Shown here: positions 25,604 to 34,102 of the stretch, in pieces
Numbering within the stretch: the stretch's first letter is position 1
How the letters are laid out: each line of letters opens with the position of its first letter
NCBI RefSeq assembly: GCF_001012825.1
Contig: NZ_LCZJ02000018.1
Location: 1-64,000 of the forward strand
Direction of reading: 5' to 3'
From: Paenibacillus etheri
GTDB lineage: Bacteria; Bacillota; Bacilli; Paenibacillales; Paenibacillaceae
DNA: 64,000 nt
The notes under the pieces: model-generated
The model's database searches: none
Told to the model about the DNA's origin: nothing
What the model saw: only the letters and a program-made list of their open reading frames with translations
Made by a program: the position numbers and the translations under genes

Positions 25604-25620
25604 ATAATGGGGGTTACGAA

Positions 25621-26244
25621 ATGCAAGCATGGATTACAGATTTTATGGAGCAGTTTGGTTACTTTGGTATTTTCCTGATGCTCGCTTTTGAAAATATATT
25701 TCCACCGATTCCTTCCGAAGTGATCCTTCCTTTTGGCGGATTCATGACAACCACAACGAATTTGACCATTCCTGGTGTAATCATTGCTGCTACGCTTGGC
25801 TCATTGCTGGGTGCAGTGATTCTCTATTATATCGGTCGTTTGTTGGATGTAAATCGCTTGGAAAAGATCGTTGAACGCTGGGGCGGCCTGCTCCGAATCA
25901 GCAAAAAAGACATCCATAAGGCTGACGCTTGGTTTGACAAATATGGCTATTGGACCGTATTATTTTGTCGGATGGTTCCTTTAGTGCGTAGTTTGATTTC
26001 GATCCCTGCAGGGATGTCGGGCATGAAATTTGGAGTGTTTATGATCTTCACAACGATTGGTACGCTGGGATGGAATCTACTGCTTGTGCTTATTGGTGCA
26101 GCATTGGGTGAGTCATGGGAAGACATCGCCATGTATATGGATATGTACTCCAACATAGTGTACGTACTTCTTGCAGGCGGAGTAGTGATCCTTGGGTATC
26201 TGTTCTTCCGCAAGCGCAGCCGGAAAATGACCACCGAAGGTTGA
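25621..26244 (+). CDS. DedA family membrane protein
   Basis: The protein has 207 residues. The N-terminal re-entrant region (FEQFGYFGIF-type start and ENIFPPIPSEVILPFGG) and the conserved CRMVPLVRSLISIPAGMSGM segment (residues about 115-135) define the DedA family. Some members translocate undecaprenyl phosphate back across the membrane. Placement between a Bce-type pump and an undecaprenyl-diphosphatase fits that role. GGGGGTTACGAA precedes the ATG. Confidence 0.88.
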   Translation: MQAWITDFMEQFGYFGIFLMLAFENIFPPIPSEVILPFGGFMTTTTNLTIPGVIIAATLGSLLGAVILYYIGRLLDVNRLEKIVERWGGLLRISKKDIHKADAWFDKYGYWTVLFCRMVPLVRSLISIPAGMSGMKFGVFMIFTTIGTLGWNLLLVLIGAALGESWEDIAMYMDMYSNIVYVLLAGGVVILGYLFFRKRSRKMTTEG

Positions 26245-26293
26245 GCCGAGAAGGACTTATAGATAAAAGTTATGATTAAAAGGAGGAGAACAA

Positions 26294-27154
26294 ATGGAGC
26301 TATTAACGATTATTAAAGCTATTATTTTGGGAATTGTTGAAGGATTGACTGAATTTGCTCCGGTATCCTCCACAGGTCATATGATTATTGTTGATGATAT
26401 GTGGTTAAAATCGACAGAGTTATTTGGGCAATATACGGCCAATACGTTCAAAGTGGTTATACAGCTGGGGTCAATATTAGCAGTTGTAGTTATTTTTAGA
26501 AATAGGTTCATTGAATTGTTGGGCTTAAAGCGCTTCAGCCGCAAGCAGTCGGATCCTGTAACCGAGCAACAACCACAGCTTGAAAAAGGCGGCCACCTTA
26601 AGCTTACACAGGTGCTTGTAGGTTTAGTGCCAGCAGGTGTGCTGGGCGTTCTGTTTAATGATTATATTGACGAGCATTTATTCTCTACATCCACCGTGTT
26701 AATCGGTCTAGTAGTTGGTGCTGTATTAATGATTATTGCGGACCTATTTGGACCAAAGAAGATCCAAACGGAGAGTGTCGATCAGATTACATATAAGCAG
26801 GCGCTAGGTGTTGGTCTAGTCCAATGCTTTTCGCTGTGGCCGGGATTTTCACGTTCCGGGTCGACGATATCTGGTGGTGTCCTTCTTGGTATGAGTCATC
26901 GCGCTGCTGCTGATTTCACATTTATTATGGCTGTTCCAATCATGGCAGGGGCCAGTCTTCTCTCACTGATGAAGAACTGGCAATATTTCACCATAGATGC
27001 CCTGCCGTTCTTCATCGCAGGCTTTATCAGTGCCTTCGTGTTTGCGCTATTATCGATGCGTTTCTTCCTGAAGTTGATCAACCGGATTAAGCTTTTACCA
27101 TTTGCTATATACCGGATAATACTTGCAGCTGTAGTATATTTCGTGTTTTTCTAA
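26294..27154 (+). CDS. uppP: Undecaprenyl-diphosphatase (bacitracin resistance)
   Basis: The protein has 286 residues and is polytopic. The two catalytic motifs are EGLTEFAPVSSTGH (residues about 17-30) and SLWPGFSRSGSTISGG (about 180-195). It dephosphorylates undecaprenyl pyrophosphate to the monophosphate carrier. Overproduction protects against bacitracin, which binds the pyrophosphate. It completes the bceRSAB-dedA-uppP unit and has AAAGGAGGAG before its ATG. Confidence 0.93.
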   Translation: MELLTIIKAIILGIVEGLTEFAPVSSTGHMIIVDDMWLKSTELFGQYTANTFKVVIQLGSILAVVVIFRNRFIELLGLKRFSRKQSDPVTEQQPQLEKGGHLKLTQVLVGLVPAGVLGVLFNDYIDEHLFSTSTVLIGLVVGAVLMIIADLFGPKKIQTESVDQITYKQALGVGLVQCFSLWPGFSRSGSTISGGVLLGMSHRAAADFTFIMAVPIMAGASLLSLMKNWQYFTIDALPFFIAGFISAFVFALLSMRFFLKLINRIKLLPFAIYRIILAAVVYFVFF

Positions 27155-27181
27155 ATCCGTTATAAGGAATCGATATAACAG

Positions 27182-27220
27182 AAGCCCCCGTAATCTATTG
27201 CAGATGACGGGGGCTTTCAC
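27182..27220 (+). terminator. Terminator after uppP
   Basis: AAGCCCCCGT and ACGGGGGCTT pair, followed by T. Confidence 0.85.
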
Positions 27221-27255
27221 GTATGATGACATCAGATTAAGACACTCACTTTATT

Positions 27256-27351
27256 AATTATAAGGATAAAGTAAAAGTTTCACTTTATCCTTATAATTCT
27301 CGCATAAACGCTTACCGTCCTTAAAAGGACGCCGAAGGCGTTTTAGCTTGT
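27256..27351 (+). repeat. Dispersed two-hairpin repeat, copy 2 (complete)
   Basis: Left module: AATTATAAGGATAAAGT (27256-27272) and its perfect complement (27282-27298) around the 9-nt loop AAAAGTTTC. Right module: AAACGC (27306) pairs with GCGTTT (27338), enclosing CGTCC and GGACG. The copy ends with GCTTGTG. Confidence 0.75.
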
Positions 27352-27355
27352 GAAT

Positions 27356-27450
27356 GATAAGAAAGTATAAGTATCACGAAATCCTTTCTTATCATTCTCG
27401 CATAAACGCTTACCGTCTGTATAAGGACACCGAAGGCGTTTCAGCTTGAC
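27356..27450 (+). repeat. Dispersed two-hairpin repeat, copy 3
   Basis: GATAAGAAAG pairs with CTTTCTTATC around TATAAGTATCAC. The right module then carries AAACGC...GCGTTT with a partly decayed inner stem. It lies head-to-tail with copy 2 and ends about 8 bp before the cobalamin riboswitch. Confidence 0.75.
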
Positions 27451-27457
27451 AATATCG

Positions 27458-27642
27458 GAGACAGGTGCTTGCCGGGAATTAGTAATTCGGTAGGCTTAAT
27501 AGGGAAATTCGGTATGAAGCCGATGCGGTCCCGCCACTGTAACGGAAGAGTCCTAAGCAATATATGTCACTGGCAATTTACTACTGCTGGGAAGACTGCT
27601 AAGGATGCTGACACCGCTAGCCAGGAGACCTGCCTGTTTCAA
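27458..27642 (+). ncRNA. Cobalamin (AdoCbl) riboswitch controlling metE
   Basis: The B12 element is seen in order: ACAGGTGCTTGCC, GGCTTAATAGGGAA, the GCGGTCCCGCCACTGTAA block (27525-27542), and GCCAGGAGACCTGCC (27619 on), closing with CTGTTTC. It precedes the B12-independent methionine synthase gene, so cobalamin should switch the gene off. The downstream terminator at 27703-27747 is the likely expression platform. Confidence 0.93.
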
Positions 27643-27702
27643 CAGCACTGCTTCACCTACGGAGGATAGGAAGGTGTTAGACGTTAACCATAGGTATATT
27701 AT

Positions 27703-27747
27703 GGGCGTCTTTCCCTTTGACTTTTTTAGGGAAGGGCGCTCTTTTTT
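27703..27747 (+). terminator. Riboswitch expression-platform terminator
   Basis: GGGCGTCTTTCCCT (27703-27716) pairs over 14 positions, some G-U, with AGGGAAGGGCGCTC (27728-27741), then T6. It lies between the riboswitch aptamer and metE. Confidence 0.8.
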
Positions 27748-27805
27748 ATAGGAATACAAGTGATATCGAGTCCAAAATAAGAAGATGGAGAAGGAGAGCT
27801 GCAAA

Positions 27806-30106
27806 GTGACGAACAAAGTAAAAGTAAGCAATCTTGGCTATCCAAGAATCGGAAAAAAACGCGAGTGGAAGAAAACGTTGGAAGCCTTCTGGGCGGGAAA
27901 AACAAATGAGGAAGAGTTCCGTACTGAAATGGCAGGAATTCAGCTTCAGCATTTGAAGACTCAGCAGGAGGCAGGAATTGATTTAATTCCGGTAAATGAT
28001 TTTACATTCTACGATCATGTGCTAGATACGGCTGTAATGTTCGGGATCGTACCTCCACGTTATGCGTATGATGGCGGCGATATAGGGCTTGATCTTTATT
28101 TTGCGATGGCTAGAGGAAATGATGAGGCTACCGCTTGCGAGATGACTAAATGGTTCAACACGAACTATCATTACATCGTTCCAGAGATCGGTGCACAAAC
28201 ACCGCGTCTGACCGAGAATAAACCACTGGAGGCTTATCGTTTTGCCAAGTCCCAAGCGGGAATTGAGGGTAAACCTGTGATTTTAGGCCTTTATACCTTC
28301 CTTAAGCTGTCAAAAGGTTTTGCATCTGCGGATATTGCGAAGATTGCCGCTCGGTTTCTTCCAGTTTACGTTCAGCTGTTGCAGGAACTGAAGCAAGAAG
28401 GAGTAAGCTGGGTACAAATTGATGAACCAGCGATTGTTACAGGAATAAATGAATCAGAATTATCATTGCTTAACACGATATACACAGAAATTGCTGGATC
28501 TGTGCCTGGATTAAATATTATTCTGCAGACTTACTTTGAAGCTGCTGAACCGCTGGAGGCACTGCTCAAACTTCCGGTACAAGGTTTAGGTCTTGATTTT
28601 GTCCATGATGGCGGAACGAATCTGGCATCGATTGAACGTCTTGGCTGGCCGGAGGATAAGTGGCTGGGAGCGGGTATTATTGACGGACGCAACATCTGGC
28701 GCTCGGATCTGGATGCTAAGCTGCAGCTAATCGAGAAGCTGAGTGTACATGTACCGCTTGATCGTCTTATTCTACAGCCTTCTTGCAGTTTGCTGCATGT
28801 TCCGGTTACTGTTCAGGGTGAGGTGAAGCTGAAGGCAACCGTCAAGGCTGCTTTAGCCTTTGCAGATGAGAAGCTGAGAGAGCTTGGCCTGCTTGCTGCA
28901 GCCATAGAGGGGACAGGAGAAGCTGCTGCTGCACTGACAGCCAGTCGCGAAGCCCTTACTGCCTTCCGGGCACTTCCTGAACGCGGTCGTAAGGATGTGG
29001 CCGAGCAAGTTCTCGGACTTGCAGATTTACCAGACCAACGTAGCCTACCTTTTGCTGAGCGCCTGCAGGTGCAGCAGGAGAAATGGCAGCTGCCACTTCT
29101 GCCAACGACAACGATCGGAAGCTTTCCACAGACCGTAGAAGTGCGTCAAGCAAGGTTGAAATGGCGTAAAGGCGTATGGAATCAAGAGCGTTACGACGGG
29201 TTCGTTCGTGAGCAGATTGAAGATGCAATCACCTTCCAAGAAAAGCTGGGTCTGGATGTACTCGTGCATGGTGAGTTCGAAAGAACGGATATGGTGGAAT
29301 TTTTCGGGGAGAAGCTGGATGGTTACTTATTTACAAGTAATGGCTGGGTTCAATCCTACGGATCACGCTGCGTTAAGCCACCGGTTATTTATGCAGATAT
29401 AGCTTTTACCCAGCCTATGACTGTAAAAGAAAGCGTCTATGCTCAGTCGTTAACTTCCCTTCCTGTTAAAGGCATGTTGACGGGTCCTGTTACGATTCTC
29501 AATTGGTCTTTCGTACGTGATGATCTTAGCCGGGAAGCAGTAGCGAATCAAATTGCCTTAGCGCTCCGTCATGAAGTTAAAGCTTTGGAAGATGCAGGCA
29601 TAGAGATGATTCAAGTAGATGAACCGGCTATCCGTGAAGGACTTCCTTTGAAGGCGGAAGATCATGAGGCATACTTGAATTGGGCGGTGAAGTCGTTCCG
29701 TATCGCGACGAATCATGTGAAGGCTACGACACAAATTCATACCCACATGTGCTATAGCGAATTTAATGACATGATAGACTCCATTTCAGCGATGGATGCG
29801 GATGTTATCTCTATAGAGACTTCACGTAGCCATGGGGAACTGATCGTTAGCTTTGAGGAGCAGGAGTATGATAAAGGAATCGGTCTTGGTGTATATGATA
29901 TCCATAGTCCACGGGTTCCTGCAGTAGAAGAGATGACAGCTAATATTGAGCGTGCGCTGCGGGTGCTGGATCCAGAACAGTTCTGGATTAATCCGGATTG
30001 CGGTCTTAAGACACGTGGCTGGCAGGAGACGGAAGACGCACTTCGTAACATGGTAAAGGCTGCCGCTATTGCAAGAGAAAACGCAGGAGTTAGTGCCACC
30101 AAATAG
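27806..30106 (+). CDS. metE: Cobalamin-independent methionine synthase
   Basis: The protein has 766 residues. AAGGAGAG eight bases before GTG 27806 supports this start; an in-frame ATG at 27785 lies before that site. The zinc ligands are visible in HTHMCYSEF (about 645-653) and NPDCGLKTRGW (Cys near 731). The family opening SNLGYPRIGKKREWKK and the TTTIGSFPQT strand are present. It methylates homocysteine using methyltetrahydrofolate triglutamate. It is controlled by the cobalamin riboswitch directly upstream, which implies a B12-dependent MetH elsewhere. Confidence 0.95.
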   Translation: MTNKVKVSNLGYPRIGKKREWKKTLEAFWAGKTNEEEFRTEMAGIQLQHLKTQQEAGIDLIPVNDFTFYDHVLDTAVMFGIVPPRYAYDGGDIGLDLYFAMARGNDEATACEMTKWFNTNYHYIVPEIGAQTPRLTENKPLEAYRFAKSQAGIEGKPVILGLYTFLKLSKGFASADIAKIAARFLPVYVQLLQELKQEGVSWVQIDEPAIVTGINESELSLLNTIYTEIAGSVPGLNIILQTYFEAAEPLEALLKLPVQGLGLDFVHDGGTNLASIERLGWPEDKWLGAGIIDGRNIWRSDLDAKLQLIEKLSVHVPLDRLILQPSCSLLHVPVTVQGEVKLKATVKAALAFADEKLRELGLLAAAIEGTGEAAAALTASREALTAFRALPERGRKDVAEQVLGLADLPDQRSLPFAERLQVQQEKWQLPLLPTTTIGSFPQTVEVRQARLKWRKGVWNQERYDGFVREQIEDAITFQEKLGLDVLVHGEFERTDMVEFFGEKLDGYLFTSNGWVQSYGSRCVKPPVIYADIAFTQPMTVKESVYAQSLTSLPVKGMLTGPVTILNWSFVRDDLSREAVANQIALALRHEVKALEDAGIEMIQVDEPAIREGLPLKAEDHEAYLNWAVKSFRIATNHVKATTQIHTHMCYSEFNDMIDSISAMDADVISIETSRSHGELIVSFEEQEYDKGIGLGVYDIHSPRVPAVEEMTANIERALRVLDPEQFWINPDCGLKTRGWQETEDALRNMVKAAAIARENAGVSATK

Positions 30107-30129
30107 CATAAGAGGTATACAATAAATCG

Positions 30130-30158
30130 AAGCCGGGGAATTTCTCCCTGGCTTTTTA
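30130..30158 (+). terminator. Terminator after metE
   Basis: AAGCCGGGGAA and TCCCTGGCTT pair, then T5. Confidence 0.75.
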
Positions 30159-30207
30159 TTTCAGCACTTGATAATAATTCTCATTCTTGATAGAATGAGA
30201 AAAGAAA

Positions 30208-30235
30208 AGAAGGAACCGTGGAGGGTCCCTTTAAA
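30208..30235 (-). terminator. Terminator for the DUF1540 gene
   Basis: On the minus strand AAAGGGACC and GGTTCCTT pair and are followed by a T-rich run. A second perfect hairpin (TTCTCATTC/GAATGAGAA, 30178-30201) lies just beyond. Confidence 0.55.
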
Positions 30236-30243
30236 TCATCACC

Positions 30244-30396
30244 TTATTTGCTTTCGAAAGTCTTGCAGTCTGTTTCTTCTGAACGTGTAGGTTCTTGGGA
30301 GCTGTGAAAAGCTACAAAGATAGAATCAGCACTGCATTTGTTCTCTTCTGCCCAGTGGGTGCAGGAGTTAACTTCGCAAATTACGTCTTTTGCCAT
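30244..30396 (-). CDS. DUF1540 domain small cysteine-rich protein (50 aa)
   Basis: The minus strand encodes MAKDVICEVNSCTHWAEENK followed by CSADSIFVAFHSS and a tail ending in CKTFESK. The Cys spacing (CEVNSCTHW...NKC...) is the DUF1540 signature. These small putative metal-binding proteins occur in Bacillus/Paenibacillus, and their role is unknown. GGGGAGGTGA lies at good distance before the ATG. The frame is too short to stand out by length alone. Confidence 0.85.
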   Translation of the reverse strand: MAKDVICEVNSCTHWAEENKCSADSIFVAFHSSQEPTRSEETDCKTFESK

Positions 30397-30762
30397 GAGG
30401 GTTCACCTCCCCTTTTTAGTAATAGACAGCATATTAAAAAACTTCTCTGTTCAACAAGGTGGAGCTTGTCCGAACAGAACCGTGCCGCGCCCTCTTTCAT
30501 TATGAATGGAGGGCTATTAGTATTTTCTACGTGGTTAGACGTGGTAATTGTACCAAATAAAGCGCGTGTAAGCAAATGGGGTTTCCGATAAAAGAAATAC
30601 GACAAAGTTATACAAATAAGTATAAAAAAACACAAAAGACATCTCTTACTTCTATAGCTAAAAATAGAAAATAATCCTAAATATCTATATTATTACAAAA
30701 AATATCTGGTAATATTTTCGATAGGATCGGCCGAGCCTAATCTGAAATATTGGAGGATGAAG
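30397..30762. other. Intergenic region between DUF1540 and secreted-protein genes
   Basis: No gene is supported. A long plus-strand frame across 30295-30591 is the antisense of DUF1540 and its leader. The stretch from 30600 is very AT-rich and probably holds the promoter of the gene at 30763, but no clear -35/-10 pair could be chosen. Confidence 0.4.
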
Positions 30763-31542
30763 ATGTTGAAAAAGTGTTTACTATTCCCTTTTGCCTTAAT
30801 GCTCATCTTGTGCTTACCTATTTATGCAGGTGCAGAAGGTGTACATAATGACCCAGCTCCTCAAAATAGTGAATCCGAAATCATAAAAGTCTATAAAGCC
30901 TCAGCTACAGGATTGTCAGAAATTTCAATAGAAGAGTACAATGAGATTCTTGCGCAAGGTCAAGCTTTAGAAGCTGCTAAAGAGGGACTGTTGCCAAGTG
31001 TCCCCCTGTTCACAACGGACTCTTCCTTTGAAAACGTCTCTGTTATTGCACCTAGAGATGCTTACCAGACAACGATTTACTCCTATCAACAAAATGGTTA
31101 TGTCTCATATGTCACTAGAAGTGGTTTGACTAGAAAAATCTCTCAGTCTGTATATAACAGTGCTTCTGTAAATTCGTTGTTAAATATTAGCTATTCGGTA
31201 TCTCAAGGCTACATTGCGAATACAAGCTTTGGTGTAACCGCAAAACAAACAGCTGTAAGTGCTGGTATTACTGGTGGCTCATCATGGTCTAATACTTATG
31301 GTGGCAGTAACACGACAACTGCATCAGTGAATCCTTACAATTATGCTTGGATGGAATACACGCCGATTATGAATAACTCATTTGGTGTGATTACGGAGAA
31401 GACCTATGCCAATGTTCAGGGTTCTTCAGTTCTTGTAGGCACTACTAGTTATGATGTTGATATTTACATGGCGAGATTATTAAGCGGTTCGTTACCAGAT
31501 GGCGTTTATGTGATTAAACAAAGTGCATCTAACCCAGGTTAG
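30763..31542 (+). CDS. Secreted beta-rich protein of unknown function (259 aa)
   Basis: The signal peptide is clear (MLKKCLLFPFALMLILCLPI, cleavage likely after YAGAEG). An ATG two codons upstream abuts the GGAGG, so ATG 30763 with 6-bp spacing is chosen. A charged region (about 25-85) precedes a C-terminal half rich in Ser, Thr, Gly, Asn and Tyr with alternating strands (SVSQGYIANTSFGVTAKQTA, GGSSWSNTYGGSNTTTASVN). That pattern resembles pore-forming or cell-surface beta proteins, but no family is recognised. No cysteines occur in the mature part. Confidence 0.75.
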   Translation: MLKKCLLFPFALMLILCLPIYAGAEGVHNDPAPQNSESEIIKVYKASATGLSEISIEEYNEILAQGQALEAAKEGLLPSVPLFTTDSSFENVSVIAPRDAYQTTIYSYQQNGYVSYVTRSGLTRKISQSVYNSASVNSLLNISYSVSQGYIANTSFGVTAKQTAVSAGITGGSSWSNTYGGSNTTTASVNPYNYAWMEYTPIMNNSFGVITEKTYANVQGSSVLVGTTSYDVDIYMARLLSGSLPDGVYVIKQSASNPG

Positions 31543-31571
31543 TTTTGTCATAAAATATAATAGTTTAATCC

Positions 31572-31600
31572 AAAAGAGTCGCAGAAATGTGGCTCTTTTA
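31572..31600 (+). terminator. Terminator after the secreted-protein gene
   Basis: AAAAGAGTCGCA and TGTGGCTCTTTT pair with small mismatches around GAAA. Confidence 0.7.
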
Positions 31601-31778
31601 CTATTTAGAGAGCATAATTCAAAAGAAACTGTTCACAATTCCATTTTTCAGTGCAACCTTCCAAGTTTTGGAACGTCTTAGTAAAGAGTGACGGAAGAGA
31701 TCTGCTTAGAACAAGACATTCCGTAACGATATTATGATTCGTGCAAGCGGTATCTATTACATTTTTGGAGGAATGAGA

Positions 31779-32900
31779 ATGCGCAAATGGGGTCTGCATT
31801 ACTTATGTTTATTAATTCTTGCGGTAGTCTTGGCGGGTTGTGGCTCAGAGGATAGGAATTCAGCGGCAGATAGTTCGGCAAAAGGAAATGGTAGTACGAG
31901 TAACAATGCTGCAGCAGAGGTACAATCGCAAAACTCGATAGCCTCATCTGCGGATAAGAGTACCGCGGCAGCGCCTGAGATAGAAGCGGGTGGCAACGAG
32001 AACTTGGCTGTAAAGGGCTCCACATCAGAAAATACAGGTCAAGCAAGTGCAGGATTTACTGGTAGCGATGTAGTAGCGGGCTTGAACAAGAAGCTAATCT
32101 ATAAAGCGAATCTTAACATGGAAGTAGAAGACTATGGAAAAGCACAGACTGAAATACGTAATTTAGTAACCATGGCAAATGGATATATTATTGAGTTTAA
32201 TGAAAATATGTCGCAGTACGAACAAGGCGGGACGTTTATCCTTAAGGTGCCTGCCTCCGGGTTCTCGCCTTTTCTGAATAATCTAGAAAAAGTAAAACAC
32301 GAATCTCTACAGCGCAGCATTCAAGGACAGGATGTCTCTGAAGAGTATGTTGATCTGGAGTCGCGTCTGAAGGCAAAGCAGCTAATGGAAGCACAATATA
32401 CAGAGTTTATGAAAAAAGCAACGAAATCCACTGATCTGGTCGCCTTCGCGAACGAGCTTGGTTCGATCCAGGAAACCATTGAGCAGATTAAAGGTAGAAT
32501 GCGTTATATCAATCAGAATGTATCCTTCTCTACGGTAGAATTGAGAGTGTATCAGACGGATGAAAGCATTGCTGTAAAAGAGAAGAAGGAGCAAGGGCCG
32601 TTACTGGAACGTGCTTCAGATGCTCTAAAAGGAAGCTTAAATGCGTTGTCTGTTATGTTTCAATGGATTGTCGTTATTCTTGCAGGAGCGTTACCGATAC
32701 TTATCGGGGCTGCCATTATTTTAGCTATTGTATTAGTTTCCCGTAAAAATATCCGCGAGCGTCGGGAGCAGCAGACCGAGAGGATTCGTCAGCGAAATAA
32801 GGAGCTGAACAGAGAACAAGTCTTCCCTGCGGCAACAGAGCCTAAGGAGGTAGCTTCAGAGGATGATCTAAAAGCAAATAAGGACTCAAAGAAAGAATAG
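31779..32900 (+). CDS. DUF4349 domain lipoprotein
   Basis: The protein has 373 residues. The lipobox is VVLAGCGS (Cys near 20). A Ser/Ala/Asn-rich linker follows to about 100, then the DUF4349 domain (LIYKANLNMEVEDYGKAQTE ... QGQDVSEEYVDLESRLKAKQ), a coiled-coil-like part, and one membrane helix near 305-330 with a basic cytoplasmic tail. GGAGGA six bases before ATG 31779 is preferred over the ATG that abuts it. The function is unknown, probably membrane- or envelope-associated. Confidence 0.85.
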   Translation: MRKWGLHYLCLLILAVVLAGCGSEDRNSAADSSAKGNGSTSNNAAAEVQSQNSIASSADKSTAAAPEIEAGGNENLAVKGSTSENTGQASAGFTGSDVVAGLNKKLIYKANLNMEVEDYGKAQTEIRNLVTMANGYIIEFNENMSQYEQGGTFILKVPASGFSPFLNNLEKVKHESLQRSIQGQDVSEEYVDLESRLKAKQLMEAQYTEFMKKATKSTDLVAFANELGSIQETIEQIKGRMRYINQNVSFSTVELRVYQTDESIAVKEKKEQGPLLERASDALKGSLNALSVMFQWIVVILAGALPILIGAAIILAIVLVSRKNIRERREQQTERIRQRNKELNREQVFPAATEPKEVASEDDLKANKDSKKE

Positions 32901-32903
32901 CCC

Positions 32904-32946
32904 TACAAGCATAAATACCCTAACGTGAAACTTATACTTTCTTATA
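32904..32946 (-). repeat. Dispersed two-hairpin repeat, copy 5 (internally deleted, inverted)
   Basis: On the minus strand TATAAGAAAGTATAAGTTTC (32946 downwards) is identical to the left module of the 43588 copy. After a short bridge the sequence ends GCTTGT, the right-end word of the other copies. The second hairpin is missing. Confidence 0.5.
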
Positions 32947-32958
32947 TTTTAAAAGAAA

Positions 32959-32993
32959 AAACGGTTGTCATCCTAAAAGGACGACAACCGTTT
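32959..32993. terminator. Bidirectional terminator
   Basis: AAACGGTTGTC and GACAACCGTTT pair, flanked by A and T runs, between convergent genes. Confidence 0.8.
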
Positions 32994-33016
32994 CCTTATG
33001 TGCAGAAGATTGATAA

Positions 33017-34003
33017 TTAGGCAGGCTGGAAGAGTACGCGATACTCCCCATATCCTTCCATATCCAAATCCTCTTTCGGAATAAAACGTAGCGCCGCTGA
33101 ATTTATGCAATAGCGTAAGCCGTTTTCACCGGGACCATCGTCAAAGACATGGCCTAGATGGGAATCCGCTACTTTGCTGCGCACTTCTGTCCGAACCATC
33201 AAATGGCTGAGATCCGTCTTTTCCTTCACAGCGTAGTCCTGGATTGGACGAGTAAAGCTTGGCCAGCCGCAACCGGAATCGTATTTATCCTGCGAGCTGA
33301 ATAACGGCTCACCAGATACAATGTCTACATAAATACCTTCTCCATGGTGATCCCAAAAATCATTCCGGAAAGGAGATTCTGTTGCACTGTTCTGAGTAAC
33401 TTCATATTGAAGAGGTGTTAGACGTTCTTTCAAACTTTGTTTGTCCTCTTTATGTGTCCAGTGAGTTTCGATAAAATCCTCTCGGCCGGAACCTTTACGG
33501 TAACGTTTGTAGTGCCCTGGATTCTTACGATGGTAGCCCTGATGATATTCTTCGGCAGGATAGAAGGTAGTTGCCGGGAGAATCGGGGTTACGATCTGAC
33601 TAGAGAATCGACCGCTTGCTTGCAGAGCTGCCTTGGAAGCTTCCGCTTGTTCTTTTTGTTCCTCTGAATGGGTAAAGATCGCCGTTCCATAAGAAGTCCC
33701 GCGATCATGGAATTGTCCACCTGCATCGGTAGGGTCAATTTGCTGCCAGAACAACTCAAGTAACTTGCTATAAGGGAAAATATCCGGGTTGAACGTAATT
33801 TGTACAGCTTCAACATGTCCTGTCGTTTCAGAACAAACCTCTTCATAGGTCGGGTTCATTTTATGACCGCCGGTATAGCCGGAGACAACACTAATGATAC
33901 CTGGCAATTCTTCGAACGGCGAGACCATGCACCAGAAGCATCCGCCTGCAAAGGTTGCTTTTTCCGTCTTGGTATTTATATGGTTAGTCTGATGTTCACT
34001 CAT
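33017..34003 (-). CDS. msrAB: Bifunctional methionine sulfoxide reductase A/B
   Basis: The protein has 328 residues. GGAGGG before ATG 34003 favours this start over one nine codons upstream. The MsrA domain (about 12-165) has the catalytic GGCFWC (Cys22). The MsrB domain (about 195-325) has GCGWPSF and catalytic RYCINSAAL. It repairs both stereoisomers of oxidised methionine. The CxxC zinc pairs of many MsrB proteins are not seen, as in the zinc-free subgroup. Confidence 0.93.
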   Translation of the reverse strand: MSEHQTNHINTKTEKATFAGGCFWCMVSPFEELPGIISVVSGYTGGHKMNPTYEEVCSETTGHVEAVQITFNPDIFPYSKLLELFWQQIDPTDAGGQFHDRGTSYGTAIFTHSEEQKEQAEASKAALQASGRFSSQIVTPILPATTFYPAEEYHQGYHRKNPGHYKRYRKGSGREDFIETHWTHKEDKQSLKERLTPLQYEVTQNSATESPFRNDFWDHHGEGIYVDIVSGEPLFSSQDKYDSGCGWPSFTRPIQDYAVKEKTDLSHLMVRTEVRSKVADSHLGHVFDDGPGENGLRYCINSAALRFIPKEDLDMEGYGEYRVLFQPA

Positions 34004-34102
34004 TAATATCCCTCCATTCACATAATGCAATTAAATAGATCACAATTTAATTATAAAGCAAATATTAACTGCCTGCCAGTTTGTAACCGATAAGTTCTTT
34101 CG

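Noticed and set aside
27256-27450. Regularly spaced repeats that might look like a CRISPR array
   Set aside because: Only two adjacent copies, each with internal hairpins and variable arms, no uniform spacers and no cas genes; further copies are scattered singly.
27469-27669. 66-codon plus-strand frame
   Set aside because: It lies entirely within the cobalamin riboswitch aptamer and has no ribosome site.
30170-30201. Fur-box-like GATAATAATTCTCATT
   Set aside because: Matches only about 14 of 19 consensus positions, lies between two convergent gene ends where no promoter is needed, and is better explained by a TTCTCATTC/GAATGAGAA hairpin.
30295-30591. 98-codon plus-strand frame
   Set aside because: It is antisense to the DUF1540 gene and its leader and has no ribosome site.
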